A DNA stretch of 64,000 bases from Leptobrachium leishanense (Eukaryota > Chordata > Amphibia > Anura > Megophryidae): the NCBI GenBank assembly GCA_009667805.1, contig CM019063.1:409672626-409736625 (forward strand). The letters are read 5' to 3'. The notes beneath the pieces are model-generated. The model saw nothing but the letters and a program-made list of their open reading frames with translations. It was not told the origin of the DNA and did no database searches. Within the stretch, counting starts at the first letter, position 1. Every line of letters begins with the position of its first letter. Positions 1 to 11,604 of this stretch are shown here, one piece after another. A program made the position numbers and the translations under genes.

Positions 1-1851
1 TTCTCTTGGCCCCAGGTATCCCGGCCTTGTGGCCCCTTTCTTGGCCCTCGGCTTCCTTAGGGTTTCCGGGGTGAGCTGGGAATGCCACACTTTAGTTGGC
101 AATCCCTCACTCCCCTTCTCCCTCCTTTTTTTTCTTCTCTTCCTTGGTTTCCTGGTGCCCACTGGACGAGCTTTATCGCCCTTACGTTTTTTTCTGGATC
201 GACCCTCCTGACGAGTTTTTGAGTCCCCCTTCAATTTTGCTTTAGGCTGGTCGTCTTAGCCGAGTTTCTTTAGATTTTCCTGATGTCTTCTTGTGTATTG
301 TTTTACCACTGATTTATCTTTGGCCCTGCACGGCCATCTTTTTGTGCTGTTTATCCTATTGCCAATGCTTCTTCAAAATAAAAATCTTTCATACATATGT
401 AGTCCTGTGTTTATTTGGCTCTGAGGACTGCAGCTGTTATGCCTCTAGGGGGAGCCAGAGGACAATGTATGGGAACATACTTTATTGGACTCATGGACCA
501 CACCTCCTTGAATGCCCTTACAGGAAAAGGAAGGATCCAAGCTAAAAGAAACAGGAAGTGAGAGCATGCATGCAGCGTGGGGAGAACAAAGTGAGCAAAG
601 AGAGTGAGCAGTCAGATAAGAGAGATTTGCCAGGATCTGTGCAAGCTGGAGCACAGAGAATCAGCAGCATCCAGTGCTTGAGAGTGTACCTTGGTCTGCT
701 ATATATTGTGCTGGACTGTTCAGGAGGCGAGTGTGTTTGAAGAGGGGCCCTGTGTTAAGGAGGCCGCAGGCGGAGGGATTTGCTGGCGGCATTCGACTTC
801 AGGCAGAGGAGATTCTGCATACCGCGTGGGGAAGAATTGATCCAGAGGCTGCAGATTGCTACAACGTTCAAGAGGCCTTCCTGGGACTGTGAGCAGCTGA
901 AGTTGTGCGGTAACGAGCATCTTTTCTCTGTGTCTCGCTGACAGCATTCTATCCATCTTTACACTAACTAAGGATCACACAGCTGCTGAGCGGATTTTAC
1001 CCACAGTCTTTCCTGTACTAGCAGCTACGTTATGCTAAAAGGGCCCCACCTCTTATGTGCACCAACTGGTACCCATCATCGCTGTCATTAGGACGAAGAT
1101 CAGGGTGGTTCCCGGGTGTTTGGGAGGGTCCTGGGCTGGGAGGTTAGAGAGCAGTTGGTGTGTCTAGGTAGCTACTGTATTACCTGAAATCCTTTTATGC
1201 TGCCACTTGCATTTCAATACAAGTTTATATTGTTTATTGTACCACTGTGTAGTTGTTATTATTAGGTTCCTGCCTGGGCAAACAGTCCATGCCATGGATG
1301 CCCAGACAGGTGGAGGCACTGCCAACACTATGTATCCTTATTCCCAAAATGCGGAAACTCAGGACCAACAGGTAAAGCAAGAAGGTGTAATCCAGCTGGA
1401 GGGTGCCAGCGGGGGCGGCCCCCAGCGGCAAAAGAGCGTTACACATAAAAAAAGTAAGACTGTGGAAATGAACGATTAATTAATCGATTAATCGTTAAAA
1501 TTTTTGATCGATTAAATTTATTTTGACCAGGGAGGGCCCATCAGCTCCGGTAACGGACTCTAAGAGTCCGAATCCGGAGCTGTACTGGCTTCCTGGGGCC
1601 CTGGGTGGCCCTACAGCAGCAGCGTTATAATTAATCGAAATTAATCGATTAAAAAAAAAATGTGATTATTGAACACGAAAATTTTAAGCAGCACCAGCCC
1701 TAAAAAAAAGCTAAATTAAACACTCCTCAAAGTGGTGCTGAGTACGTAATGTGTTGCCTTACCCATAACCTTTTTTCAAGCAGATCATATCTCACTATAT
1801 GACAATACATTGAAATTTCTAACACCTGCCTCTTTCTCTCTGCTTTCTCAG
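1..1851. other. upstream intron or flank; possible LTR/gag debris
   Basis: No host exon was recognised here. The stretch ends in a pyrimidine-rich tract and AG at 1850-1851, the acceptor of the first exon in the window. Bases 1-1480 have moderate GC and a texture like a degraded retroelement: a polyadenylation-like AATAAA near 378, and a short frame from 1207 reading MDAQTGGGTANTMYPY and running to about 1476. This could be an LTR followed by a gag start, but I found no second LTR, so that is a guess. Bases 1480-1660 carry several TTAATCGATTAA-type palindromes on both sides of a GC-rich centre, suggesting a small foldback element. Confidence 0.35.
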
Positions 1852-1985
1852 TATCCATTGTTTTCGGTATCCCAACAGTGAAGAGGGACAAACAGAGCTA
1901 CCTGATGGACACATTGAATTCCCTATTCCGAGAGATGAGTGCAGAAGAAAAAGACGACTGTGTAGTGGTGGTTTTTATAGCAGAG
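1852..1985 (+). CDS. MGAT4: MGAT4-family GlcNAc-transferase, exon a (start of catalytic domain)
   Basis: This exon encodes the beginning of the GT54 catalytic domain. The enzyme transfers GlcNAc from UDP-GlcNAc in beta-1,4 linkage to the alpha-1,3-mannose arm of N-glycans in the Golgi lumen. After two bases completing the previous codon, the frame reads [20 protein letters not shown] and continues to a valine-rich strand ending FIAE. The GIPTVKR segment is a family hallmark. The acceptor is TTTCTCAG and the donor GAG|GTAAGG. The incoming phase implies an upstream exon ending with one base of a codon, outside the window. Assignment to the family is very secure; A, B or D paralogue is not settled. 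Confidence 0.95.
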
Positions 1986-3541
1986 GTAAGGAGTGATGTA
2001 GAAACGAATAGCTAAAAGTTTTTAGTGCGTATTTGGATAGGCACTTATATTTATGTATAAAACCTCTATTCCTGCGTCCATTTCCCTTCAGTTGAATGGT
2101 GCCATCATTACTTCTTCCTCTCAGGCTCGCTGCCTAGGGGTCCTCTTGGACCAGACTCTGACCTTTCCAATGATGCCTCACTTAACCATATGCGGTTTAC
2201 AATTTAGAGATGCAGTTTCCAAAGTCCCCCTGTCTTTCCTCACTGCAATGCCACGTTCTAGGTTGTTGATGAAACAATGCGTTGCATCATCAGCTCCAGA
2301 CTTGTTGGCAGTGTGGGAAATGAGAAGGTGAGTTAGTGCAGCATCTTTGTTCACTTTATAATAGTAATCTGAATAATAGTGCTGCGTTAGAAAGTTAGAA
2401 AGTTATTTTTTATGTTATTTTATTTGTACTTAAAACTAAACTGGTTGTCTTTGGAATAACCTGGCCTTTCCAATGATATATCATATGTCCCTCTAGCCCT
2501 TAGGTTTCGAGAGATACAGGAGTCCAAATTATTGTAAATTATAAAAAAATATATATATATTTTTTTTTTTACAGAGCAAGGCGCCCCCCTTCTGGCAGGC
2601 ACCTGTAGGCACATGCCTACTCTGCCTATTTATAAATCTGGCCTTGAGGGCAGGGTGCAAAGCCACATTGGCACACAGGGAGCGTGCCCACATCACTATC
2701 TCTGAGACCGATGGATCAGAGCTGCGCGCAGTGCGCAGGCGCTACTTGACTTGTGTATTTAAAGTTTGCAAGTCCCGTTGAGGTGTACAATTTGCGTTTC
2801 CTACACTACACAAGTAGTGCAGGGAGCACCAATTGCACAAAGAAGCCCCAGGGACTTCCGGGTTCGGGAGTCCTTGAGCCGAAGAGGAGGAGCAGCACCC
2901 AGTGAGGGACAAAAGGGGAGTAAATTCACTGTACTTAAAAACAATATTAAAATAATAATTGGGCAGAGGTTGTCAGAAGCCTCTGCCCAATTATTTATGG
3001 GTGAAAATAGGACACCCTTTTTAAGTAGACTGTTTCTTTAAGCCTGAAGAGTTCATCGGTTAATAAGTAGATGTGCTCGCTTGCATTTATTTAATGAGAA
3101 TTTCTTTTAAAGAGAATTGTTTAAAGAGAATGTTTTTCTTAACAAAAACAGTTTGGCAGCGCTTGTAGACATTATTGTATTTTAAATAAAAAGGATAAAT
3201 TCTACAAGCTACACTTGCTGACACGATTATACTGCTTGCGTCATTGCATGTACAGTTTTACAATGCCTACGTGTCTGGCATGTGTTCCACGGGTGTATCG
3301 TTTCCATGCTTTCTATGCATCCTCTGATCTTTGCGAGCAAAAAAACACAACATTTGAAAGTTGATATTGTAATGATGTGATTCATAAAGTGAGTTTTATT
3401 CCTGCATCTCTGAGCCACATCTAGAGATTAAAGAGTGAATCTTTGTGAGAGCCTTTCATGAGTTTTCGTCACGTATTTTTGTTTTCATAAAGAAAATGTT
3501 ATGCTAATTTCTAACCTACTTATGGTGTGTTTTTGTTTCAG
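1986..3541 (+). other. MGAT4 intron, mostly unique
   Basis: This 1.56-kb intron joins exon a to exon b. It contains a poly(T)-rich patch near 2555-2570 beside GCAAGGCGCCCCCCTTCTGG (2578-2597), which resembles the end of a DNA transposon, and a short inverted copy of CAGAGGTTGTC/TCTGCCCAATTA around 2960-2995. Nothing else was identified. The 3' end has a normal polypyrimidine tract (GTTTTTGTTTCAG). Confidence 0.6.
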
Positions 3542-3588
3542 ACTAGTTTGCAATATGTGGAGGAACTAGCCAACAGCATAAAAGAAAG
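3542..3588 (+). CDS. MGAT4: MGAT4-family GlcNAc-transferase, exon b (microexon-sized)
   Basis: A 47-nt exon reading TSLQYVEELANSIKE, with the last codon (AG-) completed by the next exon. It continues directly from FIAE of the preceding exon, as in all MGAT4A/B-type proteins, where a helix follows the second strand of the nucleotide-binding fold. It has acceptor TTTCAG and donor AAAG|GTATTC. The start in phase 0 and end in phase 2 match both neighbours exactly. Confidence 0.93.
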
Positions 3589-4017
3589 GTATTCAGTGCA
3601 TTAATTCTGTTTTCTTGTTTTGTTGTTTTTTTATTCGTTTTTTTTATCTTATTTTTTTATAAGCTTGTTTTCTACTCATCACTTGGTAATTTCCGCAGTG
3701 TCATAGCTGTTTCCCCCACATTCTGTTGTTGATGTGTCTGTTATTAATAGGCTACCACAACCAACAGAAAGATTGATCATTCTGTTGCAGCAATATCCTA
3801 GAACACGGTAGGGGAAAAAGGGAAGGAAAAAATAAAGACGCACACACACAAAACACAATCCTACAGTTTCCTCCGGCTATTTAAACGTTTTCAGAGCATG
3901 AATCATATAACATCATAATTCTTAATAACACACACAGTGAACATTATTACACAATTGATTGACAGGCAGAATTGCAGTGCAGGCAGGTTAGTCTGGCAAT
4001 AGGTACCGGATAATATA

Positions 4018-4218
4018 CCGGCTGGGTGGAGTAGAGGTAACATCACTGCTTTGCGTGGAGAGAGCCTGTGGAGTCATGGGTTCAATAACAACAAGCACCT
4101 CTCCAGTAAGTGTCCTTGGGCAAGACACCTAACGGTACATACTCGCCACCCAGGACATACCTGAAAACGAGAGAAATCTCAATGTATCCTTCCTAAGTAA
4201 AATCCTTTCTTAAAAAAA
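4018..4218 (+). mobile_element. tRNA-derived SINE (LINE-tailed)
   Basis: The head (GGCTGGGTGGAGTAGAGG) resembles a tRNA A-box region. A degraded B-box-like GGGTTCAATAA follows about 60 bp later. The body contains CTTGGGCAAGACACCTAACG. The last 60 bp (from ACCCAGGACATACC to TCCTTCC) match the 3' terminus of the LINE at 30475-32484, and an A-run follows. Other copies lie at 40555 (+), 43376 (-) and 58679 (-). The copy is inactive-looking, with a mutated B box. Confidence 0.85.
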
Positions 4219-4467
4219 AAAAAATGTAATATAAAGTCGAGTCAGCCTATCAACTGAATACTCTCAAATCTCTCATCTGTTTCTTGGAGGTCGATTTCTA
4301 AAAATGCTTTTTTTGTTTTGTTTTCGTCCGTTAAGCATTGCAGAATGAAGAACTACTTTACAGCAGCTTGAGTTGTGGCATACAATAGATACAATTCCGG
4401 CACGCTCTTTCTTGCACTCACATCTGTCAGTCCAGGAAATATAAATATTTAATTATTTTCGTTACAG

Positions 4468-4581
4468 TTTCCCTCAAGAAATTTTATCGGGTGTCCTGGA
4501 GGTCATCTCTCCCCCTGCATCTTACTACCCGGATATGACCAACATTAAGGAAACCTTTGGGGACTCCAAAGAGCGAGTGAG
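4468..4581 (+). CDS. MGAT4: MGAT4-family GlcNAc-transferase, exon c
   Basis: The 114-nt exon reads [17 protein letters not shown], then [20 protein letters not shown], with the final arginine codon split across the next intron. The LEVISPP and FGDSKERVR blocks are strongly conserved in the family. SYYPD-TN-KETFGDS is nearer to vertebrate MGAT4A than MGAT4B from memory of the family. Acceptor GTTACAG, donor GTGAG|GTAATG; phase 2 in, phase 2 out. Confidence 0.95.
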
Positions 4582-4751
4582 GTAATGATATGTGCTGCAC
4601 TAATTACTTGTAAGAGATATGTCACTTTGGTTTTCCTTTTTCTTTCACCCCTAGTGAAAAGGATATCTGAGATGTCCCTGATCATAGTAAAATGAACCTT
4701 TAACCCCTTTGTGGCTGCTAATATGCACAGAATGTCACAGACACAAGGTGC

Positions 4752-4876
4752 TATATTACATAGTTGGTGCTAACTTAACCAGAGCTGTTGTAAACTTACC
4801 GGAACCATTATAGCCTATGGAGGTTTTAAGTTTACAACAGCTTTGGTTAAGTTAGCACCAAGTATGTAATATGACC
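4752..4876. mobile_element. palindromic MITE-A, single copy
   Basis: A near-perfect inverted repeat of about 55 bp per arm. ACATAGTTGGTGCTAACTTA is on the left, the complement ending AAGTATGTAATATG on the right, and the centre reads CCATTATAGCCTATGG. The same palindrome occurs twice, nested, at 22657-22888, and its halves flank the stack at 24260-28154. There is no coding capacity. The transposon superfamily is unknown. Confidence 0.75.
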
Positions 4877-5222
4877 CAAGATGTGTAAAGAAGATGCTGG
4901 CTGCCTTTAAAAAGCACTGTGCTATAGGTGTTGCCAATTGCAGCAAGACCAGGCTATATGAAAGTGTGCAATTACTAGGGCATTTCAGCAATAACCCTCT
5001 GTTGCTGTAGTGCTGTTCAGCTGCAGTAAGTCTTCAATTTCCTAACAAGCTACTACTGGCATGTGGAAGAGGATTGCTTTTGTACAGAAGCGAAATGCTA
5101 AACTTCTCGTTGTCCCATCTCCAAATAGTTTGTGCAGGACCTAAAGACATTGTGGATTCCATACGGATGTCTGCGGGTATAGATATGCCAGCCTGATGAT
5201 TATATGTCTGAAGGATTATATA

Positions 5223-5389
5223 TGGAGGATCGCGCTTTACAGCCAGTCGACGCGCATCCTAGCGCATCGACGGGGAGGCTTTCGCACACAAGCGTGTGAC
5301 CGGCCCCGTCGCAGCATCACATGACTGCGCCGGTAAGTGCGCGCACACGGGCGCAATAAGTGCGCTCATGTGCACCTGGCCTTATCCTC
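5223..5389. mobile_element. half of a CpG-rich MITE (same family as 29407-29727)
   Basis: CpG-rich sequence with GGATCGCGCTTTACAG at the left and GTGCGCTCATGTGCACCTGG at the right. The right end is the complement of the 5' terminus of the 29407-29727 element. It contains CCGGTAAGTGCGC, a splice-donor-like string also present on the other strand of that element. The left arm is missing, so this is a truncated copy. Confidence 0.5.
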
Positions 5390-5810
5390 TGGATCAGCCT
5401 GCATGTGTCACAGGGAATTGTGAAGGTTTCTCTCCAGAGTATAAAAAGGAGAATAAAATAAAAGCTATAAATTACTTATACTTACCCTGCTGGTCCCATA
5501 AGGCGGCAATTATACCTAATTTATGGCTTTTAATTTATTTAAAAATCAGACGCAGTCTCATTTAGTTACAATGCTACTCAATGAGACAGCTTTATGTCTA
5601 GGTAATTTCAAGGGGTGCATGTCCCTTTAAAACTGTGAAGAGTTAACACTTGAAGGGACTGGGACTAAAAATGTTATTGTGTGTATGTGTTGTGTGACAT
5701 GTGTGAGCTAAACCATGCTCACCTCCCTGCTTGTCTCCAGCACTGCATGCGGGGACTAGCAGGGAGAAGGAGAGCACAGGCGACATAGGTGTACATACTC
5801 TGCCAGCCAC

Positions 5811-6892
5811 ACACTCTCTGACACACACACACACTCTGACACACACACACACACACTCTGCCAGCCACACATACACACACTCTGCCAGCCACATACACAC
5901 ACACACACACTCTCTGCCAGCCACACACACACACACTGCCAGACACACACACACACTCTGTCAGCCACACACACAGACACACACACACTCTCTGCCAGAC
6001 ACACAGACACTCTGCCAGCCACACACACACACACTCTGCCAGTCACACACACACACACTGCCAGACACACACACACACTCTGCCAGCCAGCCACACACAC
6101 TCTGCCAGCCACACACAAACACACACACACTCTGCCAGCCACACACACACACACTCTCTGCCAGACACACACACACTCTCTGCCAGACACACACACACAC
6201 ACTCTGCCAGACACACACACACACACACACACACACTCTGCCAGCCACATACACACACACACACACACACTCTCTGCCAGCCACACACACACTCTCTCTC
6301 TGCCAGCCACACACACTCTGCCAGACACACACACACTCTGCCAGACACACACTCTGTCAGCCACACACACACTCTCTGCCAGCCACACACACACTCTGCC
6401 AGCCACACACACACACACACACTCTGCCAGCCACACACACACACTCTGCCAGTCACACACACACACTCTCTGCCAGCCACACACACACTCTGCCAGCCAG
6501 CCACACACACTCTGCCAGCCACACACACACACACACACACACTCTGCCAGCCACACACACACACTCTGCCAGTCACACACACACACTCTCTGCCAGCCAC
6601 ACACACACTCTGCCAGCCAGCCACACACACTCTGCCAGCCACACACAAACACACACACACACTCTCTGCCAGCCACACACACACACTCTCTGCCAGCCAC
6701 ACACACACACTCTCTGCCAGACACACACACACACCACACACACTCTCTGCCAGACACACACACACACACACACTCTCTGCCAGACACACACACACACTCT
6801 GCCACACACACAAACACTCTGCCAGCCACACACACACACTCTGCCAGCCACACACACACTCTGCCAGACACACACACACTCTGCCAGCCACA
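5811..6892. repeat. compound CA/CTCTGCCAGCC satellite
   Basis: About 1.1 kb of (CA)n blocks of variable length punctuated by CTCTGCCAGCCA, CTCTGCCAGACA or CTCTGTCAGCCA. The punctuating unit recurs dozens of times at roughly 20-32 bp spacing. One local duplication of about 120 bp is visible (6410-6530 and 6530-6650). It is stop-free in several frames on both strands, which produces long but meaningless reading frames of [12 protein letters not shown] or [11 protein letters not shown] type. It can form Z-DNA and is expected to be length-polymorphic. Confidence 0.95.
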
Positions 6893-8205
6893 AGTCGCAA
6901 TTGCGACCTGGCTCCTGGGGTTTGTTGACCCCTGGCTTACTATAGTAGTGTTACCTTTTTTACTGGACTAATGTTACATTTAAAAGACAAGCTTTCAAGA
7001 GTGTTCCTCTCTTCTTCAGGTCTGGAAGCTATACTGAGCAAAATCATAAAATTGAGCAATAATAAGCCAAGCAGAAGGGGGAGGGGGTTAGGATGGGTGT
7101 CGTAAATACTAGTAGTGGAATAGTATGGTCAAGATGGGTACACAAACAGAGGAGAGATCATAAGCCCATAAAACAACATAGATAAGCATCATGATGTGCA
7201 TCCGATGATGGTGCAGGAAGAGGAAGAAGTCATTGAAACAACTACTAATTAATGATCACTCTTTTTTTCAGATCCATTATCTCGCATCGTTTGAGGGTTT
7301 AAGGTTGAACACCTTCTACTAATTTAGGATGTATTCTATGTAAAATAATAGATACATTTATTTGCAGTATTAGCAATTTGGAGGTCCAGTTCCATTAGCA
7401 ATGAGTGGTAAGGGGATTTGATTGGTTTAGGAGCAACATGTGAATCACTCGCATTTGATTGGGCAGTTTCGCACATCTTTGCGCATGCGTGGACGGGATC
7501 CTGTAAGTGTCCTGACCTTACATATGGGGGATGCCAAATTCGCCAGTGCACTCTAAATATGAGGAACGGGACACCGCCGGCTGACTCTTGACAAAGCCCG
7601 GTAGGGCGAAACATGTTAAAAAAAAAAATTCAGATTACCTTATATTTAGGATTATTCATTACATCTGAGAATGTAGATGAAAAGTAGCCAGCTTATATAG
7701 TAATAGAATGATTATCTCAGTATGACCTATAGTGCATATTTTTATTGAGTATATCACTCTAGTCATGGTTTATGTTATTTATAGATGCGTGCATTTTATG
7801 TGTTTTGATTCATATTCTTTAGTCTGATTCTATGGTTATAGTTGCAATTTGTTATTTTTATATTGTGGACATAATAAAGTAATTTTTTTTGTATATTTAG
7901 CCTGTAAACTCAGTTTTTGTGTGTGGGTGTTTTTTCCCCACTATTTTGGTGTGGTGCTATATATATTGTTACTGGGGTTAGGTCTGTCCTGAGCTTTAGG
8001 ATTGCACTTGTCTTTTTTTTTTTTCTTTCTTACTGTGTTTTTTATAGTACTTTCTCAACAAACCTGAAAAACTGAAAGTGCTCTTTTGAGCCCATATTTT
8101 TGTACATGATGGGCATTTTAGGCACACATACCTATGTTTGCAAGTGTATACAGCAGATACCAGACTGAGTGCTTAGTATCTATACTATATCTGTGCAGAC
8201 ACAAT
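6893..8205 (+). other. intron stretch without a recognised element
   Basis: AT-rich intronic DNA. The string AAGCCCGGTAGGGCGAAACA at 7595-7614 is short, GC-rich and followed by an A-run, which may be the end of an unclassified SINE. No exon, RNA gene or inverted repeat could be supported here. Confidence 0.4.
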
Positions 8206-8387
8206 CAGGGTTATTCAGAGAGAGGTGAAAACCAGGGGAATTACTGGAGAACTGAAAATTCTAGGTCAAAATAGCCGATTTGGAAAGTGGGATAAATGGG
8301 AGAATTTTTTTGCTTCGGCTATTTTAACCTCAAATTTTCACTTCTCCAGTCATTCTCCTGCTTTTCACCTCTCTCTGAATAACCCTG
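8206..8387. mobile_element. CAGGGTTATTC palindromic MITE, copy 1
   Basis: Termini CAGGGTTATTCAGAGAGAGG and its complement CTCTGAATAACCCTG enclose a 182-bp hairpin with arms containing AAAATTCTAGGTCAAAATAG. It is flanked by a 3-bp duplication AAT (8203-8205 and 8388-8390). Near-identical copies lie at 23119-23299 (ATA) and 40234-40415 (TAT). There are no genes. Confidence 0.85.
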
Positions 8388-9523
8388 AATGTAAATTAAA
8401 GTAATAGCAACACTAGAACAATGTAAAGCTTATCAGGCCACACCAGGTTAGAACGGTCACTATGACCCAAGAATGGTTAAATAACAAACATCCACTGAAA
8501 TAAACACTGTTTTTTATACTTCTGTTTTGATTTCTTTCTTTATTAAAACATATTTTGAAGTTTGTCTTCCGTGGGTATTCTAAATTCAATGTGTAATTCA
8601 TAGGAGTGTGATGTCATACAATCCTTCCTTACTGCTCTTACACATTCAGGCAAAGTGACCTGATGTAAGAGTTTAATTTCCATGCCCATTTTATCACCGC
8701 TGGAAGTTATTGAAGCTCTGAACCCACTTTGAACAAGGATCTGTGGGACACCCAGTCATAGAATTGACACAAATAGGGGAATTCAGAAGTCTCTTTTTTC
8801 TTTCTTTTTTTTGTGAGGTCTTTAATGTTTTACCTCTTATAGGATTTTAAACATATTTCCTCGGGATATTCAAAATCCCATCTCCTGAGTGACAGCTGTG
8901 TGGGCACTCATCTATCAGGGCAGAAAAAGCCCTTTGCTTCACACAGCTATACCAGCAAAACGGGGTTGGGGCAGCGCACTTATTGTAGCCTGACCATTTC
9001 ATCCTCCTACTGCCAGCGGGTGTGCTATGCCATTCTCGCAGCAGTTGGGTTTAAACACCACAGTGTGGCATGGCACACCCAGAAGTTTTCTGGCCCTCCT
9101 CCAGCCCATCTCGCTGCCCAGTGGTCTGATTACAATCATTGGCTGCAGGGGGACTGTCTGAACCCAGTAATTAAGGGGTTGATAAGCTATAGTGGTCAGG
9201 GTCGGTAAAGTCTCCCTTTTACGTTTAACTCTATCCCTAAACAGTGTGTGCTGTACACAGACCAACTAATTGATAATGAAAATAGTTGTCAACTATTGGA
9301 GCATATATATTCTTTTGTATAATATTTACTGGAATTTTTAATCTCACATAATAAATATGAACTCCTAGAATCCATAAAGAATATGACCAAAAGGGGAAGA
9401 AACCTTCAGTACTTTAATTCAGCTATTTGGGGAACCTATCTGAGCTACTACCAAAATTTAAACAGCATCATATTTGTCCAGAAGTTTCTGTAAAGTCTTT
9501 ACAATTTATCGTGTGTGTGTGTT

Positions 9524-10362
9524 ACTTCTACCTCTCGGGCTTGGTGTCCTCTTCGACTCTGATCTCTCCTTTACTCCTCACATTCATTCACTAACCAAAT
9601 CTTGCTACTTCCACCTAAGAAGCATTACTCGCGTCTGTCCCTGTCAGGACTCTGCTAAAACACTCATCCATGCTCTTAGTATCTCCCGCCTTGACTACTG
9701 TAACCTCCTTCTCTCTGGCCTTAAGATAGCCCAGATTCTCCCTCGGCAGTCTATTATGAATGCCTGTGCTAGGCGCATCCACTTCACCTCCCGCACCTCT
9801 CACACCTCACCCCTTTGTCAATCTCTACACTGGCTCCCAGTTTCCTTTAGAATCCAATTCAAAATACTGGTACTCACATACAAAGCTCTCCATAACCGCG
9901 CCCCTGCCTACATCCCCTCCCTTATTAGCAGGTACATCCCGACCACTTTGCTCTGCCAATGATTTGATGCTATCAGCTCCACGTACCCACACACCAACAC
10001 CCGCCTTCAAGACTTCTCCAGAGCTGCCCTCTTTCTATGGAACTCCCTCCCCCGCAACATTAGACTCTCCCCGTCTCTCCAGTCCTTCAAGAAGACTCTG
10101 AAAACACATTACTTTAGAGAAGCCTAACTGTACGTTTCTTGCACAATCTTCCCACCCACATGCGCCCGCGCTACTACAGGTACTCTTTACCCTCACCTAG
10201 CGTGTCACCCCTCTCCTCTTAGATTGTAAGCTCTCGAGTAGGGTCCTCTCTCCTACTGTTCTGTGTGTTTAATTTGTATGTATATTTGCTATTCTGTCTC
10301 ACCCATTGTACAGCTCTATGGAACGTGTTAGCGCTTTATAAGTACCTGTAAATGTAACTGTG
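9524..10362 (+). mobile_element. L2-clade LINE, 5'-truncated (end of RT ORF and 3' UTR)
   Basis: The frame from about 9524 to 9962 reads LGVLFDSDLSFTPHIHSLTK, then ITRVCPCQDSAKTLIHALSI and SRLDYCNLLLSGL, ending near LHWLPVSFRIQFKILVLTYK. This is the typical C-terminal region of L2-type LINE reverse transcriptases downstream of the catalytic core. The remainder continues in another frame and then into a 3' UTR ending near GCGCTTTATAAGTACC, the usual L2 tail sequence. The RT active site is absent, so it is inactive. The element is in the same orientation as MGAT4, ending 48 bp before the next exon. Confidence 0.88.
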
Positions 10363-10409
10363 CTTCTTGGTATTAATGGGCTGTTATTTTTTTTCTGTTT
10401 TTTCTACAG

Positions 10410-10485
10410 GTGGAGAACGAAGCAGAATTTGGATTACAGTTTCCTTATGCTGTATGCTCAGCCAAAGGGGGTCTATTATTTACAG
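10410..10485 (+). CDS. MGAT4: MGAT4-family GlcNAc-transferase, exon d
   Basis: A 76-nt exon completing the split arginine and reading [20 protein letters not shown], then [14 protein letters not shown] is one of the most conserved stretches of GT54 enzymes and leads into the acidic motif that opens the next exon. Acceptor TTTCTACAG, donor CAG|GTAACA; phase 2 in, phase 0 out. The following intron is 22.6 kb. Confidence 0.96.
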
Positions 10486-10972
10486 GTAACAAAAGAATAA
10501 TATAACATGTGCTTGTTCATAATTCTACACCTATTTTGTAACGATAAGGTACCAAGGTCGCTCAACAGAGCCTCACTTGATAATTGTAAATGGTCTTCCG
10601 TGTAGGTACCCCGTTACTTTTGTGTGGGATAGCCTTCTCACTGTTAGGCAGTGCGAGAGCATAATTAAACTGCTATAGACTGACAAGTTTAGTTTTTTAG
10701 TTTATGGTCTTTAATCGTCATGACATATAAATTGGACGAATTCAGTGACTATATGGTGGTAAGCTAAAATATAAACTCCATCCATACAACAACCACTCAA
10801 CAGCAAGGTACACATTGTGCACATGGCTGTGAAGATAACTGAAGAAGAATCTACACCACCTCTTTTCTTCCAGTAACTAAACCATGTCCATGGTGTTAAC
10901 AAAAGTTTATTTTTCTCACTCTTTGCATCTTGTTAAATGTCATGTTTCCTGGTTATTTCTTAGGCTAGGGTC

Positions 10973-11379
10973 AGACTAACACATTTTTCGCGTTGTCCGT
11001 GAAAAAGTGCGTTCGAACGAATGGACGTATTTTTTCACGGAATACGCGATAGCGGTCATATGATGCGCATTTTCGTCCGTAATTTTGTATGGATCATCAA
11101 TAAAACACTTTTTGCTTCTGGACGTTATGTAGGAAGGACATTAGCAGCGTCTGACGTCTCCTAATCACGCACACATGGCGCTAGCGGACGCAGCGCACTC
11201 TGTACGTCAGTACTAGCGGTATCACGTTCTCGAAAAAATGTGTTCGTTTGCCACTTACGTTGCACTTTTGTGCAGCCGTACTTCGTATGCTGCCCGGCAT
11301 TGGACGTCATTTGATGCTAGCACGGCCTGATTTAGTGCTGCTAAACGCACGTTGATACTGCGTTAGTCTGACCCTAGCC
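10973..11379. mobile_element. CpG-rich Harbinger-like MITE, copy 1
   Basis: Terminal inverted repeats GGCTAGGGTCAGACTAAC and its near complement GTTAGTCTGACCCTAGCC enclose a CpG-rich interior with many ACGT/GCGC strings. The flanks carry TTA on both sides (10970-10972 and 11380-11382), the TWA duplication typical of PIF/Harbinger elements. Related copies are at 43820-44258 and 45287-45712. There is no coding capacity. Confidence 0.75.
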
Positions 11380-11604
11380 TTAGACTGCTTTTCTTTTAGC
11401 ACCATAAATAATGCATACATTATACGTGCAGCCTTGTTTGTTCACCTGGAGCGCATTCAGTTTGTTTTTGTCTTGCATCATTTTTGGTATTGAAGTCTTT
11501 TTCACACAGAGTAAATATGAATCGGAAAAGTAAATGCATGGATTTGCATCATTTGGAGTCTTTACAGCTACTTTAATGGTAACTGTCAAGTCCATGTCTC
11601 ACTT

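Noticed and set aside
1207..1479. Possible gag start MDAQTGGGTANTM
   Set aside because: Only 90 codons, with no zinc knuckle, no paired LTR and no downstream pol; kept as a remark only.
5731..6945. Frames of 285-404 codons on both strands ([12 protein letters not shown] and [11 protein letters not shown])
   Set aside because: CA-rich satellite; low complexity and no conserved domain.
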